DNA of 36,008 bases from an uncultured Neomegalonema sp. (GTDB lineage Bacteria; Pseudomonadota; Alphaproteobacteria; Rhodobacterales; Rhodobacteraceae). Below are positions 1 through 8,643 of the stretch, piece after piece; the first letter of the stretch is position 1; every line of letters begins with the position of its first letter. The notes under the pieces were generated by a model. It saw nothing but the letters and a program-made list of their open reading frames with translations. It did not search any database and was not told where the DNA came from. Both the position numbers and the translations under genes were made by a program. The stretch lies in NCBI GenBank assembly GCA_937958625.1, contig CALGNO010000255.1:1-36008 (forward strand). The letters run 5' to 3'.

Positions 1-96
1 CACCCTTCGAGACACTCGCTTCGCTCGTTCCTCAGGGTGAGGTAAGCTCTTGATTTCCTTCATCCTGAGGAGCGGCATAGCCGCGTCTCGAAGGAT
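1..96. repeat. Inverted pair of palindromic intergenic repeats
   Basis: Two copies of one short palindromic unit face each other. The first (about 1-42) reads CCTTCGAGAC, then a small internal stem, then CCTCAGGGTGAGG. The second (61-96) is the inverse: CATCCTGAGG, an AGCGGC-ATA-GCCGC-type stem, then GTCTCGAAGGAT. The spacer is 18 bases. A third, related unit lies at 35154-35185. Units of this type are common between genes in alphaproteobacteria; function (mRNA 3' ends or mobile repeat) is inferred only. No coding sequence is supported in 1-175. Confidence 0.75.
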
Positions 97-129
97 TTCT
101 TCATCGGAGGATGGGTTTTTCAGCAGTCA

Positions 130-150
130 GAGCGCCCCGGCGGGACGCTC
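130..150 (-). terminator. Possible terminator hairpin after the EPS export gene
   Basis: A stem-loop with arms GAGCGCCCC and GGGACGCTC (one C-A mismatch) and a 3-base loop lies 25 bases beyond the stop of the minus-strand export gene. No clear T-run follows on the minus strand, so it may be only a stabilising 3' hairpin. Confidence 0.4.
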
Positions 151-175
151 CTTCGTTGGGTTCATTCGGTAAAGC

Positions 176-805
176 TTACAGGAAGCTCTCGGGAATGATA
201 ATCGTGTCGCCGGGGGCCAGGGGCCGGTCGGCGGCGATGTCGCCCTTGCGGACGAGGTCGTCGAGGCGCAGGCGATAGGATACCTTCTCCACGCCTTCCT
301 GACGCACCAGCACGGCAGAGTTGCCATCGGCAAACTCGGTCAACCCGCCAACCGCGATAATCACGTCAAGCGCGGTGATCCCCCGGCGATAGGACAGCGA
401 GGTCGGGTTGGTAGCCTGACCCAGCACCTTGATCTGCTGACGCGGATCGCCGGGGCCATCAACCTGGGCAATGACCTGAACGATCGGGTCTTGAACGAAG
501 GCAGCCAGTTCACGCTCGATGTCGCGGGACAGTTCCGACGGCGTCTTGCCGGCGGCGGTCATGTCCTCGATCAGGGGCATGGAGAAACGGCCATCGGGGC
601 GGATCGGAACCGTGATCGACAGTTCCGGGTTGCGCCAGACGAAGACCTGAATGGTCTCGCCCGGTCCAAGCCGATATTCGGGCGAGGCGTTGCCGAGGCT
701 GGTGCCGAGGCTGGCGGTCGGTGCCTGAAGCTGTGGCCCGTCATCCGCACACGCACTGAGAGCCAGGGCGAGAAACAGTCCCGCGATAAGTCGAAAGAAG
801 GTCAT
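176..805 (-). CDS. Polysaccharide export outer-membrane lipoprotein (Wza-like, XrtA-associated type)
   Basis: A 209-residue periplasmic/outer-membrane protein expected to form or gate the export channel for exopolysaccharide. The N-terminus is a lipoprotein signal peptide ending in the lipobox LSAC (Cys19). Next comes the polysaccharide export (Poly_export) domain, starting with YRLGPGETIQVFVWRNPELS at about residue 43, followed by an SLBB-like segment with ALDVIIAVGGLTEFADGN and a C-terminal PGDTIIIPES motif. These closely resemble the exosortase A/PEP-CTERM-associated export family (TIGR03027), judged from memory. I chose the ATG at 805 because GGGGAG lies about 10 bases upstream and the signal peptide starts there; an in-frame extension to 859 adds 18 non-signal residues. 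The next minus-strand gene, a deacetylase, lies 133 bases upstream, so the two may be cotranscribed. Confidence 0.9.
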   Translation of the reverse strand: MTFFRLIAGLFLALALSACADDGPQLQAPTASLGTSLGNASPEYRLGPGETIQVFVWRNPELSITVPIRPDGRFSMPLIEDMTAAGKTPSELSRDIERELAAFVQDPIVQVIAQVDGPGDPRQQIKVLGQATNPTSLSYRRGITALDVIIAVGGLTEFADGNSAVLVRQEGVEKVSYRLRLDDLVRKGDIAADRPLAPGDTIIIPESFL

Positions 806-938
806 GCGTGGTATACTCCCCGAAGGAATTTGATGTCGTTCACAATGATTGCCGCACATACTGCGCCAAGCCGCTCAAGTTTACGCCTCATGTGTGCAAG
901 TTTCGTGCACGATCTGAGATATTTTCGACGCAGCATGG

Positions 939-1976
939 TTACCCCGCCATTAACGCGGGGAATTTGTTTAACGCGCTGTGGCGGATTTCCCGCTCTGCCG
1001 TCGATACGGAAACAACGCGCCCGCCGAGATCGTCGCAAAAATACTCAAGCGTCTCGACCAGCTTGGCGAGCAGGGCATCGCGCTCGGTAATATTGACGGC
1101 GTATTTGGTCTTGCCGGGCATGATGGTCGAGCTGTGGTAGTTCAGCGTCATGAAACGGTGGCCACAGCGGACCAGCGAGCGCATCGTGCTTCGCAGGGAC
1201 TCGGTCGGGACACCTTCGATTGTCAGGCGGCACCGGTCCAGCAGGCCGATTTTGGCCAGACCGCCAGGAATGCGTAAGGATCGCATCGTGGGTGCATCCA
1301 GCAAAGGCGCGATGGCCGGTCCCCAGCCTTTAATCGTCCCGGCGAAGCCCGTCGTGACCGGAAGGCCGAGCAATCCGCCGGGTTCACCGTGCCAGACCGG
1401 ATCATTGCACCACCCGTAAAATGACGGCCCGCCGTCGATACCAAAGCTGGAATGGGGCGCGATGGAAAGATCGGCGCGATAGCCCAGCGCGCGCAGGGAT
1501 TCCAGCGTACCATGCCCGACGCCGTATCGTCCCGCGCGGAAATATAAGGGATGTTTTCCGGTAACGGCACTTACCGCATCGGTCAGCGCCGCGATCTTTT
1601 CGCGTTCGAGGGCGGGATCAAGGTTGCAACCGTATGAATTGCTCTGGGAAACCACCTCGGTATAGGGCGGCGTGACCCAGGTGTGCAGGTGAGCGCCGAC
1701 TTCGGCCATTCCGTCCGCCGCCAATTCGCGCAGCCACCCCACGGCCCAGGGATCGGTGGCGACAGGGTGGTCGATAACGTAAAGCGGCGTGGCGTTGAAG
1801 CGGTTGAGAATCGTTTGGGCGACGTGCTGCTCGCGCATGTTCATGGTCGACCGCGCCGTGCGACAGAACGGGGCCTTCCAGTCAAATTCCTCTTCTGTAT
1901 CAACGACAACAACCATCATAGGCCGGATGTGCTCATCCAGCTGAATTGGCGTCGCCATGGTCGGGCTGAGGGGCAA
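939..1976 (-). CDS. WalW-type polysaccharide deacetylase family protein
   Basis: About 345 residues, a NodB/polysaccharide-deacetylase fold protein of the kind found in exopolysaccharide clusters. Visible motifs are VVVVDTEEEFDW near the N-terminus (likely the catalytic or metal-site acidic cluster), EVGAHLHTWVTPPY (metal-binding histidines) and YFRAGRYGVG. No signal peptide is evident, so a cytoplasmic or lipid-carrier-facing role is possible. The substrate is unknown, presumably N-acetyl groups on the EPS or its precursor. TTG at 1976 has GGGAGG five bases upstream; the in-frame ATG at 1958 lies about 23 bases from that Shine-Dalgarno sequence, so TTG is preferred. It diverges from the GNAT gene at 2065, leaving 88 bases for both promoters. 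Confidence 0.82.
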   Translation of the reverse strand: MPLSPTMATPIQLDEHIRPMMVVVVDTEEEFDWKAPFCRTARSTMNMREQHVAQTILNRFNATPLYVIDHPVATDPWAVGWLRELAADGMAEVGAHLHTWVTPPYTEVVSQSNSYGCNLDPALEREKIAALTDAVSAVTGKHPLYFRAGRYGVGHGTLESLRALGYRADLSIAPHSSFGIDGGPSFYGWCNDPVWHGEPGGLLGLPVTTGFAGTIKGWGPAIAPLLDAPTMRSLRIPGGLAKIGLLDRCRLTIEGVPTESLRSTMRSLVRCGHRFMTLNYHSSTIMPGKTKYAVNITERDALLAKLVETLEYFCDDLGGRVVSVSTAEREIRHSALNKFPALMAG

Positions 1977-2064
1977 TCACGCCTCCCGAAACGTCATATA
2001 CTTTTCGCTTTGTACGCTTCGTTCACCAATCAACTGTAAAGATTGCTCAAACGGAGGATCCGAA

Positions 2065-3189
2065 ATGTCACCACTAACGGTCCAGATTTCGCCCGTGGCC
2101 GATGTTGCGACCCTTCGCGAGACGTGGCGTGCGCTTGAGCAGCGCGCGGATCGGTCCTTTTTTCTCTCATGGACGTGGATTGGCAGTTGGCTGGAAACTT
2201 TTGCCAAACGGCCATGGCTGATCGACATACGCGATGCATCCGGTCGCGTGGTCGGCCTTGGCATTTTCTGCGAGCATCGAGAAACGAGGGCCAAGGTCAT
2301 CCGCGCCCGTCAATTGCGGCTGCATGAAACCGGCAACCCGGATCACGACGTCATCACGGTGGAATACAACACTCTGCTGACGGAACCCGGCATGGAGCAG
2401 GCGGTCTGGTTTGCCGCCATTTCCGCCCTTCAGGGTGCCGGTGCGCCGGGATGGGACGAGGTGATCATCGGCGGTGGCAGCAGCGCCAGCGAAGCATTGT
2501 TCTCACAGCTTGGCCTCACCCTGCGTCGCCGGGCAGAGGCGGGGTCGGCCTTCGTCGATCTGGCGGCCCTGCGCGAGGCGGGGGTCGAGGATGCGGAGGG
2601 CTATGTCGCGACCCTTGGCAAAAGCACGCGGGGCCAGATCAGGCGGTCGATGAAGCTCTATCGCGAGCGCGGCCCGCTATCGTTCGACGTCGCCACGTCC
2701 CTAGACGATGCCCAGCGCTTTCTTGCCGAACTTGCCCCGTTGCACGAGGCGAAGTGGAATGCCGCCGGTAAACTCGGGGCGACCCAAAAGGCGGATTATA
2801 TGCGGTTCCATCGCCATATGATGCAGCGCGCCTGGTCCGATGAAACCGATAACGGCATCGAGGTTCTGCGCGCCCGGGCCGGGGACGATGCGATTGGGTA
2901 TGTCTATAATTTCGTCGACCGGGGGACCGTCTATTTCTATCTCAGCGGTTTCGCCTTCGAAGAAGATAATCGCCTCAAGCCGGGGCTGGTGACCCATACC
3001 CTCGCCATCGAGCATCACCTGAAGAACGGAATGCTGTCCTATGACTTCATGGGCGGCGATAATCGCTATAAGACCAGTATGGGACAACCCGGCCCGGACA
3101 TCGTCAGCTATGCGCTGCAACGCCGGACCATGCCGATGATCCTGGAGGGCGGTTTGCGCGGATTGAAGGCGCGGCTGCGCCCGGATTGA
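2065..3189 (+). CDS. GNAT-family acetyltransferase, CelD/BioF2-like (EPS-associated)
   Basis: A 374-residue protein with the two-lobed GNAT/FemAB-like layout of 'cellulose biosynthesis protein CelD' and BioF2-like acyltransferases. Typical segments are SFFLSWTWIGSWLETFA near the start, GKSTRGQIRRSMKLYRERG at about residue 190, and the C-terminal DNRLKPGLVTHTLAIEHHL and SYDFMGGDNRYKTSMG. It probably transfers an acyl or aminoacyl group to a sugar or peptide intermediate during EPS assembly; the acceptor is unknown. The ATG at 2065 has GGAGGA six bases upstream. An upstream in-frame start at 1957 would overlap the divergent deacetylase and lacks a comparable ribosome-binding site. The gene converges on the GT4 gene, whose stop is 16 bases away. 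Confidence 0.83.
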   Translation: MSPLTVQISPVADVATLRETWRALEQRADRSFFLSWTWIGSWLETFAKRPWLIDIRDASGRVVGLGIFCEHRETRAKVIRARQLRLHETGNPDHDVITVEYNTLLTEPGMEQAVWFAAISALQGAGAPGWDEVIIGGGSSASEALFSQLGLTLRRRAEAGSAFVDLAALREAGVEDAEGYVATLGKSTRGQIRRSMKLYRERGPLSFDVATSLDDAQRFLAELAPLHEAKWNAAGKLGATQKADYMRFHRHMMQRAWSDETDNGIEVLRARAGDDAIGYVYNFVDRGTVYFYLSGFAFEEDNRLKPGLVTHTLAIEHHLKNGMLSYDFMGGDNRYKTSMGQPGPDIVSYALQRRTMPMILEGGLRGLKARLRPD

Positions 3190-3198
3190 TCCGGGTGC
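3177..3198. terminator. Hairpin between convergent GNAT and GT4 genes
   Basis: Arms GCGCCCGGAT and ATCCGGGTGC pair over 10 bases (one G-T wobble) with a two-base centre. The hairpin spans the GNAT stop codon and lies just past the GT4 stop at 3205. There is no T-run on either strand, so bidirectional termination is inferred from position only. Confidence 0.4.
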
Positions 3199-3204
3199 GG
3201 TGGT

Positions 3205-4410
3205 TCAGCCGGATCGCCGGTTGCCGTGATCTGCCACAGCTTGCCTGAAGACGCTGATGACCCCGTCGATTGTGTCATCCCAGGAAAAATGCTCGGCATA
3301 GGCACGGGTCGCGGCTCGGTCGGGCAGGTTTTCGAGCAGGGTGCGGATGCCATGGCGGATCGTCGACGCGTCGCGGTTGGTGGCGAGCAGGCCTGCCTCG
3401 GGCGCGGCGACGACCTCGGGCGTGCCCCAGACCGAGGTGGCAACGACCGGCGTGCCGCAGGCCATCGATTCAAGCAGGACATTGGCCCAGCCCTCGCGGC
3501 TGGATGCCAGGACCGAAATATCGGCGGCCCCGTAGAAATCAGCGAGGTCGCCATGGGGCAGGGGACCGGTCAGCCGCACCCGATCTCCGACGCCCAGCCC
3601 GTCGATCCGAGCCTCCAGCGCGCCTTGCTCCGGGCCTGATCCGGCGATCAGCAGATGCACGCCGGGTAATTCGGCGACGGCGTCGATGGTCAGATGATGA
3701 CCCTTGCGTTCGACCAAGCCACCGACGGAGACGACGAGCGGCGCATCGGCGGGCACGCCGTAACTGACCTTCAAGCCGTCGCGGTTGACGTTCGGGGGGC
3801 GAAAGCCGAGCAGGTCGACACCATTGCGCAGGGTATGGACCTTCGTGCCATCGGCCCCTAGCTGGATCAGCTCTTGGCGCAGGGCCTCGCAGACGGTGAT
3901 CGAGGCGGATGCCCGGCGCGCCACATCGAGGACGGCGCGCTTGCCGAATTCATGCAGTCCCGGAATCTGATTGATATCAGTGCCGCGCGCCGTGCAGGTG
4001 AAGGGAATGCCCAGATCGTCGGCAAGACGAGAGGCGGCGACGCCATCGGGATAGAAGTAATGCGCGTCGATCAGGTCGAACGGCCCGGTTTCCTCGATCA
4101 ACGCCATGGCCGCGCGCCGCAGCGAGCGATAGTAGAGCGCGGGCTGGGACTGCATCCCGATCTTGGGGATCATGGCATAGCGGGGGTGCTCGATGCGAAT
4201 GCCGTGGCGAATTTCGCGCTTTGGCACTGCCGCATGGGTGGCGTAGGCGCCGAACATCTTGTTCTTGGATGGAAACCACGGTGTCGGGGCGATAACGCTG
4301 ATGTCAGCATGGCCCGTTGCATGGACCCGGCGCATGCGATTCTCGACGAAAACGGCAAAATTCGGCTGGGCGCTGTTGGGGTAAAGCGACGTTACGGTCA
4401 AAACTCGCAT
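3205..4410 (-). CDS. Glycosyltransferase family 4 protein
   Basis: A 401-residue GT-B retaining glycosyltransferase. The N-terminal acceptor domain begins MRVLTVTSLYPNSAQPNFAV. The linker includes VVSVGGLVERKGHH at about residue 230. The nucleotide-sugar-binding E-x7-E motif is EGWANVLLE (Glu306 and Glu314), followed by SMACGTPVVAT. It likely adds one sugar from an NDP-sugar to the lipid-linked EPS repeat at the inner membrane; the sugar is not predictable. A TTG at 4419 is in frame and overlaps the stop of the upstream small gene, but GAGGA lies only about 3 bases before it and 12 before the ATG at 4410, so ATG is preferred. The very close spacing implies cotranscription and translational coupling with that gene. 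Confidence 0.88.
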   Translation of the reverse strand: MRVLTVTSLYPNSAQPNFAVFVENRMRRVHATGHADISVIAPTPWFPSKNKMFGAYATHAAVPKREIRHGIRIEHPRYAMIPKIGMQSQPALYYRSLRRAAMALIEETGPFDLIDAHYFYPDGVAASRLADDLGIPFTCTARGTDINQIPGLHEFGKRAVLDVARRASASITVCEALRQELIQLGADGTKVHTLRNGVDLLGFRPPNVNRDGLKVSYGVPADAPLVVSVGGLVERKGHHLTIDAVAELPGVHLLIAGSGPEQGALEARIDGLGVGDRVRLTGPLPHGDLADFYGAADISVLASSREGWANVLLESMACGTPVVATSVWGTPEVVAAPEAGLLATNRDASTIRHGIRTLLENLPDRAATRAYAEHFSWDDTIDGVISVFRQAVADHGNRRSG

Positions 4411-4415
4411 AGGGG

Positions 4416-4703
4416 TCAATAATCCTCACGCGCCGTACGGACAAACTCCGGCAGCGTCTCTTCGGCTTCCTTGGCAATCTTGGCCATGTCGAAATCGTCC
4501 ATCCCGAGGGTAACGGCAGTTTCCGGCAAGCCGCTGCGGCGTTTTCTCGGGCCTTTGACTTTCTTCTGGATCGCAGGAGCCTTGCCCACGGCCAGTATGC
4601 CGTTCCGGTCCTGCACGTCGGGCACATCGTCCCTGTAGATGCTCCAGTAGGCGATGAGGATCATCGCTCCCACGGCGCATGTCAGCATCGCTCCGCCGAT
4701 CAT
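4416..4703 (-). CDS. Unknown small membrane protein in EPS locus
   Basis: A 95-residue protein I do not recognise. Residues about 4-20 (GAMLTCAVGAMILIAYW) form a single membrane segment. A basic stretch (KKVKGPRKRRSG) sits mid-protein and an acidic tail includes MDDFDMAKIAKEAEETLPEF. The start at 4703 has GGGAGAAGG just upstream, a good ribosome-binding site. Its stop lies 5 bases before the ATG of the GT4 gene, so it is probably translated in one operon with it. The topology suggests an inner-membrane anchor with a cytoplasmic charged tail, perhaps a scaffold or regulator for EPS enzymes; that role is inference from location only. Confidence 0.7.
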   Translation of the reverse strand: MIGGAMLTCAVGAMILIAYWSIYRDDVPDVQDRNGILAVGKAPAIQKKVKGPRKRRSGLPETAVTLGMDDFDMAKIAKEAEETLPEFVRTAREDY

Positions 4704-4888
4704 GGCCTTCTCCCTGATGGTTTACGTGCGATTCACCGGTCTTCGATAAGCAAGGCAAGACCGATGCCACCTTGCCCGAAGGCCGCTTAACAAAGTCCTG
4801 AGGGTGAGACGGTAGATCAAAGTCCGATGCTTTTGCGATCCGGCATCAGATTTGCGTCGAACCGGCATTGCCGACCTAGGAGGGTGAC

Positions 4889-6310
4889 TTGCGCGACATT
4901 ATCATCGTCATTGGCCTGGTCGTTTTGATTCCGATGATCCTCAAGCGGCCTTATATCGGCGCGCTGGCCTGGACATGGATCGCCATTCTGAACCCGCACC
5001 AGGAAGCGTTCGGTTTCAGCAGTCAACTGCGCCCCAACCTGTTGATCGTTCTGGTGACGTTGCTGTCCTTTGCTGTGTCGTCCGAGCGAAAGATGTGGCC
5101 CGGGGGCAAGACGGCGCTTGTCTTTGTCCTGTTCATCATCTGGACTACAGTCACGAGCCTGCTATCGCCCGACCCGGAAACGGCGATGGAGTTCTGGTTC
5201 GACTTCGTCATCAAGATGGCAATCCACGTCATCATCATATTGATGATCATAAACTCGCGCCATCGCCTGATTTCCCTGCTCTGGTGCTTTGCCCTGTCGC
5301 TAGGGTATCATGCGGTGAAGATTTCCTTGGTTACAGTAAAGTCCGGGTTCGTGATTGGCCGATATACCGGCTTCGGTCCGGCGAATACGATGATCGACGA
5401 CCGCAACCACTTTGCCGTTGCGGTGCTGATGCTGGCTCCCTTGCTGTTTTTCCTGTGGAAATACGCCTCGAACCGCCTGATGCGCAACGCGGCCCTTCTC
5501 GGGATGATCTGTTGTTTCATCGCGGTCATCGGGTCGTTCTCTCGCGGCGGCATGTTGACGATGATCGCGATGATGGGCGTTCTGTGGCTGCGCACGAACA
5601 ACAAGCTGGTCAGCGGCACGGTGATGGCGGCGGGCGCTTTGCTTCTGGTGACTTTCGCACCGGAAAGCTTCAAGGATCGCATCGAAAGCGCGGTTGAACA
5701 GTTCCGCGAGAACGAAAGCCGTTTTGACGACGATAAACAACTGGATGAAAGTTTCTGTCTGAGGCTGGCGGCCTGGCAACTCGGCTGGGAGATGACCCTG
5801 GACCGTCCGATTCACGGCAGCGGCCTGCGCTCGATTCAGAACCCGGAAGTCGCGACCGAATACCTTCAGGAAAGTGCCTGTAACGGATCAGAGGATTACA
5901 AGGTTCGTGCCGCGCATAATATCTATGTCGAGGTGTTGTCGGACTCGGGCTTTGTCGGCCTCGGGATGTTCCTGTTCATTCTCGTCGGGTCCATCCTCCA
6001 TTGCAGCGTGATCATCCGGCGCACGCGCTCGAAACCGCAATTGCAATGGGCGCATGATCTGGCGAAGATGCTGCAAGTGTCCCTGATCGGCTATGCCATC
6101 GGTTCGACGTTGCTCTCCTTTTCGTATTACGACGGGTATTATCTGATGGTCGCGATGATCATCATTACCGGGCGTTTGGTGAGCGAGGAGCTCGACGGGG
6201 TCGAACCGCGCCGAATCGTCAACGGGCGCGGGGCCGGTCGGCGCGACCGGCGTCCCGGCGCGCAAAACCCGAATCAGGATGTTGCAGCCGGACCGCTCAA
6301 ACCGGCCTAG
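4889..6310 (+). CDS. O-antigen ligase-like / exosortase A-associated O-glycosylation ligase
   Basis: A 473-residue polytopic inner-membrane protein of the Wzy/WaaL (O-antigen ligase) superfamily. The N-terminus MRDIIIVIGLVVLIPMILKR followed by IGALAWTWIAILNPH, and the later FGPANTMIDDRNHFAVAVLM, match my memory of the 'probable O-glycosylation ligase, exosortase A-associated' family (TIGR03097). A periplasmic loop at about residues 255-335 contains HGSGLRSIQNP and AHNIYVEVLSDSGFVGLGMF, typical of the large ligase loop. It probably polymerises or transfers lipid-linked glycan at the periplasmic face. It starts with TTG at 4889, with AGGAGG five bases upstream. A 185-base region separates it from the divergent small gene, leaving room for both promoters. 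The C-terminal tail is Arg-rich. Confidence 0.85.
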   Translation: MRDIIIVIGLVVLIPMILKRPYIGALAWTWIAILNPHQEAFGFSSQLRPNLLIVLVTLLSFAVSSERKMWPGGKTALVFVLFIIWTTVTSLLSPDPETAMEFWFDFVIKMAIHVIIILMIINSRHRLISLLWCFALSLGYHAVKISLVTVKSGFVIGRYTGFGPANTMIDDRNHFAVAVLMLAPLLFFLWKYASNRLMRNAALLGMICCFIAVIGSFSRGGMLTMIAMMGVLWLRTNNKLVSGTVMAAGALLLVTFAPESFKDRIESAVEQFRENESRFDDDKQLDESFCLRLAAWQLGWEMTLDRPIHGSGLRSIQNPEVATEYLQESACNGSEDYKVRAAHNIYVEVLSDSGFVGLGMFLFILVGSILHCSVIIRRTRSKPQLQWAHDLAKMLQVSLIGYAIGSTLLSFSYYDGYYLMVAMIIITGRLVSEELDGVEPRRIVNGRGAGRRDRRPGAQNPNQDVAAGPLKPA

Positions 6311-6413
6311 GCCCCACGCAATTTGGCCTTGATGGCCATTGCTTCTCCCCTTGCACTCGAATCCGCGATAGACGATGTTCCGCGCGGTTCGTCAGGGATG
6401 TGAGGGTCATACG

Positions 6414-7154
6414 ATGTCTGGTTCAACGACGCAGGACGGATCGTCCCGTTGGAAGCGGGTTCTGCTCAAGGTCTCCGGCGAGGCGCTGATGGGGGACCAG
6501 GGCTATGGCATCCATCCGCCCACCGTAGAGCGCATCGCGAAGGAAATCGCCGCCGTCCATGAAACCGGCGTCGAAATCGGGTTGGTCATCGGCGGGGGCA
6601 ATATCTTTCGCGGCCTGTCGGCGGCGGCGGGCGGCATGGAACGCGCGAGCGCCGACTATATGGGAATGCTCGCCACGGTCATGAACGCCCTCGCGATGCA
6701 GAATGCGCTGGAACGGCAAGGGGTTGAGACCCGCGTCATGTCCGCCATTCCGATGCAGGCGGTCTGCGAGCCGTATATCCGGCGAAAGGGCGTGCGGCAT
6801 CTGGAAGAGGGCCGCATAGCGATCTTTGCCGCCGGAACCGGCAACCCGTTCTTTACCACCGACACGGCGGCGGCCCTGCGCGCGGTCGAGATGGGCTGTG
6901 GTGCCTTGCTCAAGGGAACGCAGGTCGATGGCGTCTACGATTCCGACCCGCGCAAGAACCCGGATGCGAAACGGTTCGAGACGGTGACGTATCAGCGGGT
7001 TCTGGCCGACAATCTCAACGTCATGGACGCATCGGCCATCGCGCTTGCCCGCGACAACGGCCTTCCTGTGGTCGTATTCAATCTCCACGAAGCGGGCGGC
7101 TTTGCGTCTGTCTTGTCTGGCAACGGAAAATTTACCACTGTAAACGAAGATTGA
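6414..7154 (+). CDS. pyrH: UMP kinase
   Basis: A 246-residue amino-acid-kinase-fold enzyme that phosphorylates UMP to UDP with ATP for pyrimidine nucleotide and UDP-sugar supply. Visible motifs are the N-terminal LLKVSGEAL, the glycine-rich [10 protein letters not shown], the acceptor-site [16 protein letters not shown] and [14 protein letters not shown]. Length is normal for the bacterial hexameric enzyme. The ATG at 6414 is preceded by GTGAGGG; an in-frame upstream ATG at 6375 would add 13 residues outside the family alignment. It heads an eleven-gene plus-strand run; tsf, its usual upstream partner, is not here because the EPS locus abuts it. The 103-base upstream gap contains only weak promoter-like matches. 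Confidence 0.97.
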   Translation: MSGSTTQDGSSRWKRVLLKVSGEALMGDQGYGIHPPTVERIAKEIAAVHETGVEIGLVIGGGNIFRGLSAAAGGMERASADYMGMLATVMNALAMQNALERQGVETRVMSAIPMQAVCEPYIRRKGVRHLEEGRIAIFAAGTGNPFFTTDTAAALRAVEMGCGALLKGTQVDGVYDSDPRKNPDAKRFETVTYQRVLADNLNVMDASAIALARDNGLPVVVFNLHEAGGFASVLSGNGKFTTVNED

Positions 7155-7206
7155 ACTGCGTGTATCTTTCTAAGACGTTGGATGCAGCCAAAACGGTAGG
7201 ACGTTG

Positions 7207-7773
7207 ATGAGCGACGATTTTGATCTTGATCTCGATGACATCGAGCGGCGTATGGATGGGGCGATCACGTCCCTGCGTGCGGAATTCGCAAGCCTGAGAA
7301 CGGGGCGTGCCTCTGCCTCGATGCTCGATCCTGTGATGGTCGACGCCTATGGCGCGGCGACGCCCCTGAACCAGATCGGCACGGTCAATGTGCCGGAGCC
7401 GCGGATGGTCACGCTCAATATCTGGGACAAGGGCCTCGTGCGCGCGGCGGAAAAGGCGATTACCGAGTCCGGCCTCGGCGTCAATCCGCAAGTCGATGGC
7501 ACGCTGATCCGCTTGCCCATTCCCGAACTCAACGAAGAACGCCGCCGCGAGTTGGCGAAGGTCGCGGGAAAATACGCCGAATCCGCAAAAATCGCCGTCC
7601 GCAACGTGCGCAAGGACGGCATGGATCAGGTCAAGAAAGCCAAGTCCGCCAGCCAGATTTCCGAAGATGATCAAAAGCTCTACGGCGATGAAATTCAGGA
7701 AATGACCGACAAATTCATTGCGCGCATAGACGAAGCGCAGTCGGCTAAAGAAGAAGAAATAATGCAGGTGTAA
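7207..7773 (+). CDS. frr: Ribosome recycling factor
   Basis: A 188-residue RRF that, with EF-G, splits post-termination ribosomes. Hallmarks are the N-terminal helix with [20 protein letters not shown], then [16 protein letters not shown] and INPQ-like [23 protein letters not shown], and the helical C-terminus ending in KEEEIMQV. Two adjacent start codons exist (TTG 7204, ATG 7207); ATG is preferred because AGGA lies five to six bases upstream of it. It lies 52 bases after pyrH, the standard bacterial gene order. Confidence 0.97.
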   Translation: MSDDFDLDLDDIERRMDGAITSLRAEFASLRTGRASASMLDPVMVDAYGAATPLNQIGTVNVPEPRMVTLNIWDKGLVRAAEKAITESGLGVNPQVDGTLIRLPIPELNEERRRELAKVAGKYAESAKIAVRNVRKDGMDQVKKAKSASQISEDDQKLYGDEIQEMTDKFIARIDEAQSAKEEEIMQV

Positions 7774-7832
7774 GGTGCGGCTGCACACGATGCGGATATG
7801 GTTCTGCGCTGCCTGATCAAAGAAAGCCGAAT

Positions 7833-8609
7833 ATGCTGGGATTTTCCTCGAAGCAAAACGCGTCATCCGTCGAGGGTATCCCCGAGGGCGCCGACGATCT
7901 GACGCCCCCCGCCCATGTCGCGATCATCATGGATGGCAATGGCCGTTGGGCGCAAAGTCGAGGTTTGCCGCGCATTGCCGGACATAAGCGCGGTCTCAAT
8001 TCGGTACGCAAAGTCACGCGTGAGGCCAAGGCCCTCGGCATCCGTTATCTGACCCTGTTTGCCTTCTCCACCGAGAACTGGCTTCGCCCGCGCGAAGAGG
8101 TGCACGGGTTGATGGACCTCTTTCGCTTTTACATGCGCCGCGAGTGCAAGACCCTGGTGGCCGAGGGCGTCCGCATCCGCTTTATTGGCGATCCGTCGCA
8201 GATGCCCAAGGATATTCAGGATTTGATGGTCGAGGCCGAGGCTTTGACGTCCGATGGCGATACCATGACGCTCGTGGTCGCCCTGAACTATGGCTCGCGG
8301 GCCGAAATTACCCGTGCAGCGGCGCGGCTGTCGCAAAAGGTTGCCAATGGCGAGATTGAGCCGGCGGACGTGACCGAAGAGGCGATCAGCGCCGAACTCA
8401 CGACCAGCGGTATCCCCGACCCAGACCTGATTCTGCGCACCAGCGGCGAGCAGCGCCTTTCGAATTTCCTGCTGTGGCAGGCGGCCTATACCGAATTTCT
8501 GTTCGTGGATTGCCACTGGCCGGAGTTCGACGAGGAGTCGCTGCGCCAGTCGGTCATCGCCTATAATACTCGTGATCGTCGCTTTGGCGGTGTCAGGCAA
8601 AAGGCGTGA
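7833..8609 (+). CDS. uppS: Isoprenyl transferase (undecaprenyl diphosphate synthase)
   Basis: A 258-residue cis-prenyltransferase that extends farnesyl diphosphate with isopentenyl diphosphate to make the C55 lipid carrier for peptidoglycan, O-antigen and EPS. The signature HVAIIMDGNGRWAQSRG (catalytic Asp34) is followed by GHKRG, LTLFAFSTENW and the C-terminal PDPDLILRTSGEQRLSNFLLWQ and DCHWPEF. The ribosome-binding site before the ATG at 7833 is weak (AAAGAAAG). It lies 59 bases after frr. Its product would serve both the lipid/EPS steps encoded upstream and cell wall synthesis. Confidence 0.97.
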   Translation: MLGFSSKQNASSVEGIPEGADDLTPPAHVAIIMDGNGRWAQSRGLPRIAGHKRGLNSVRKVTREAKALGIRYLTLFAFSTENWLRPREEVHGLMDLFRFYMRRECKTLVAEGVRIRFIGDPSQMPKDIQDLMVEAEALTSDGDTMTLVVALNYGSRAEITRAAARLSQKVANGEIEPADVTEEAISAELTTSGIPDPDLILRTSGEQRLSNFLLWQAAYTEFLFVDCHWPEFDEESLRQSVIAYNTRDRRFGGVRQKA

Positions 8610-8643
8610 GGGCGTGGTCGGTGCCTGATCTGGGTAAGTGAGC

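Noticed and set aside
491-1090. Plus-strand open frame of about 199 codons opposite the EPS export and deacetylase genes
   Set aside because: Antisense shadow in high-GC DNA; no ribosome-binding site, arginine/glycine-rich composition and the opposite strand holds recognisable families.
6324-6338. TGGCC-TTGAT-GGCCA hairpin after the O-ligase gene as a terminator
   Set aside because: Only a five-base stem with no T-run; too weak to call.
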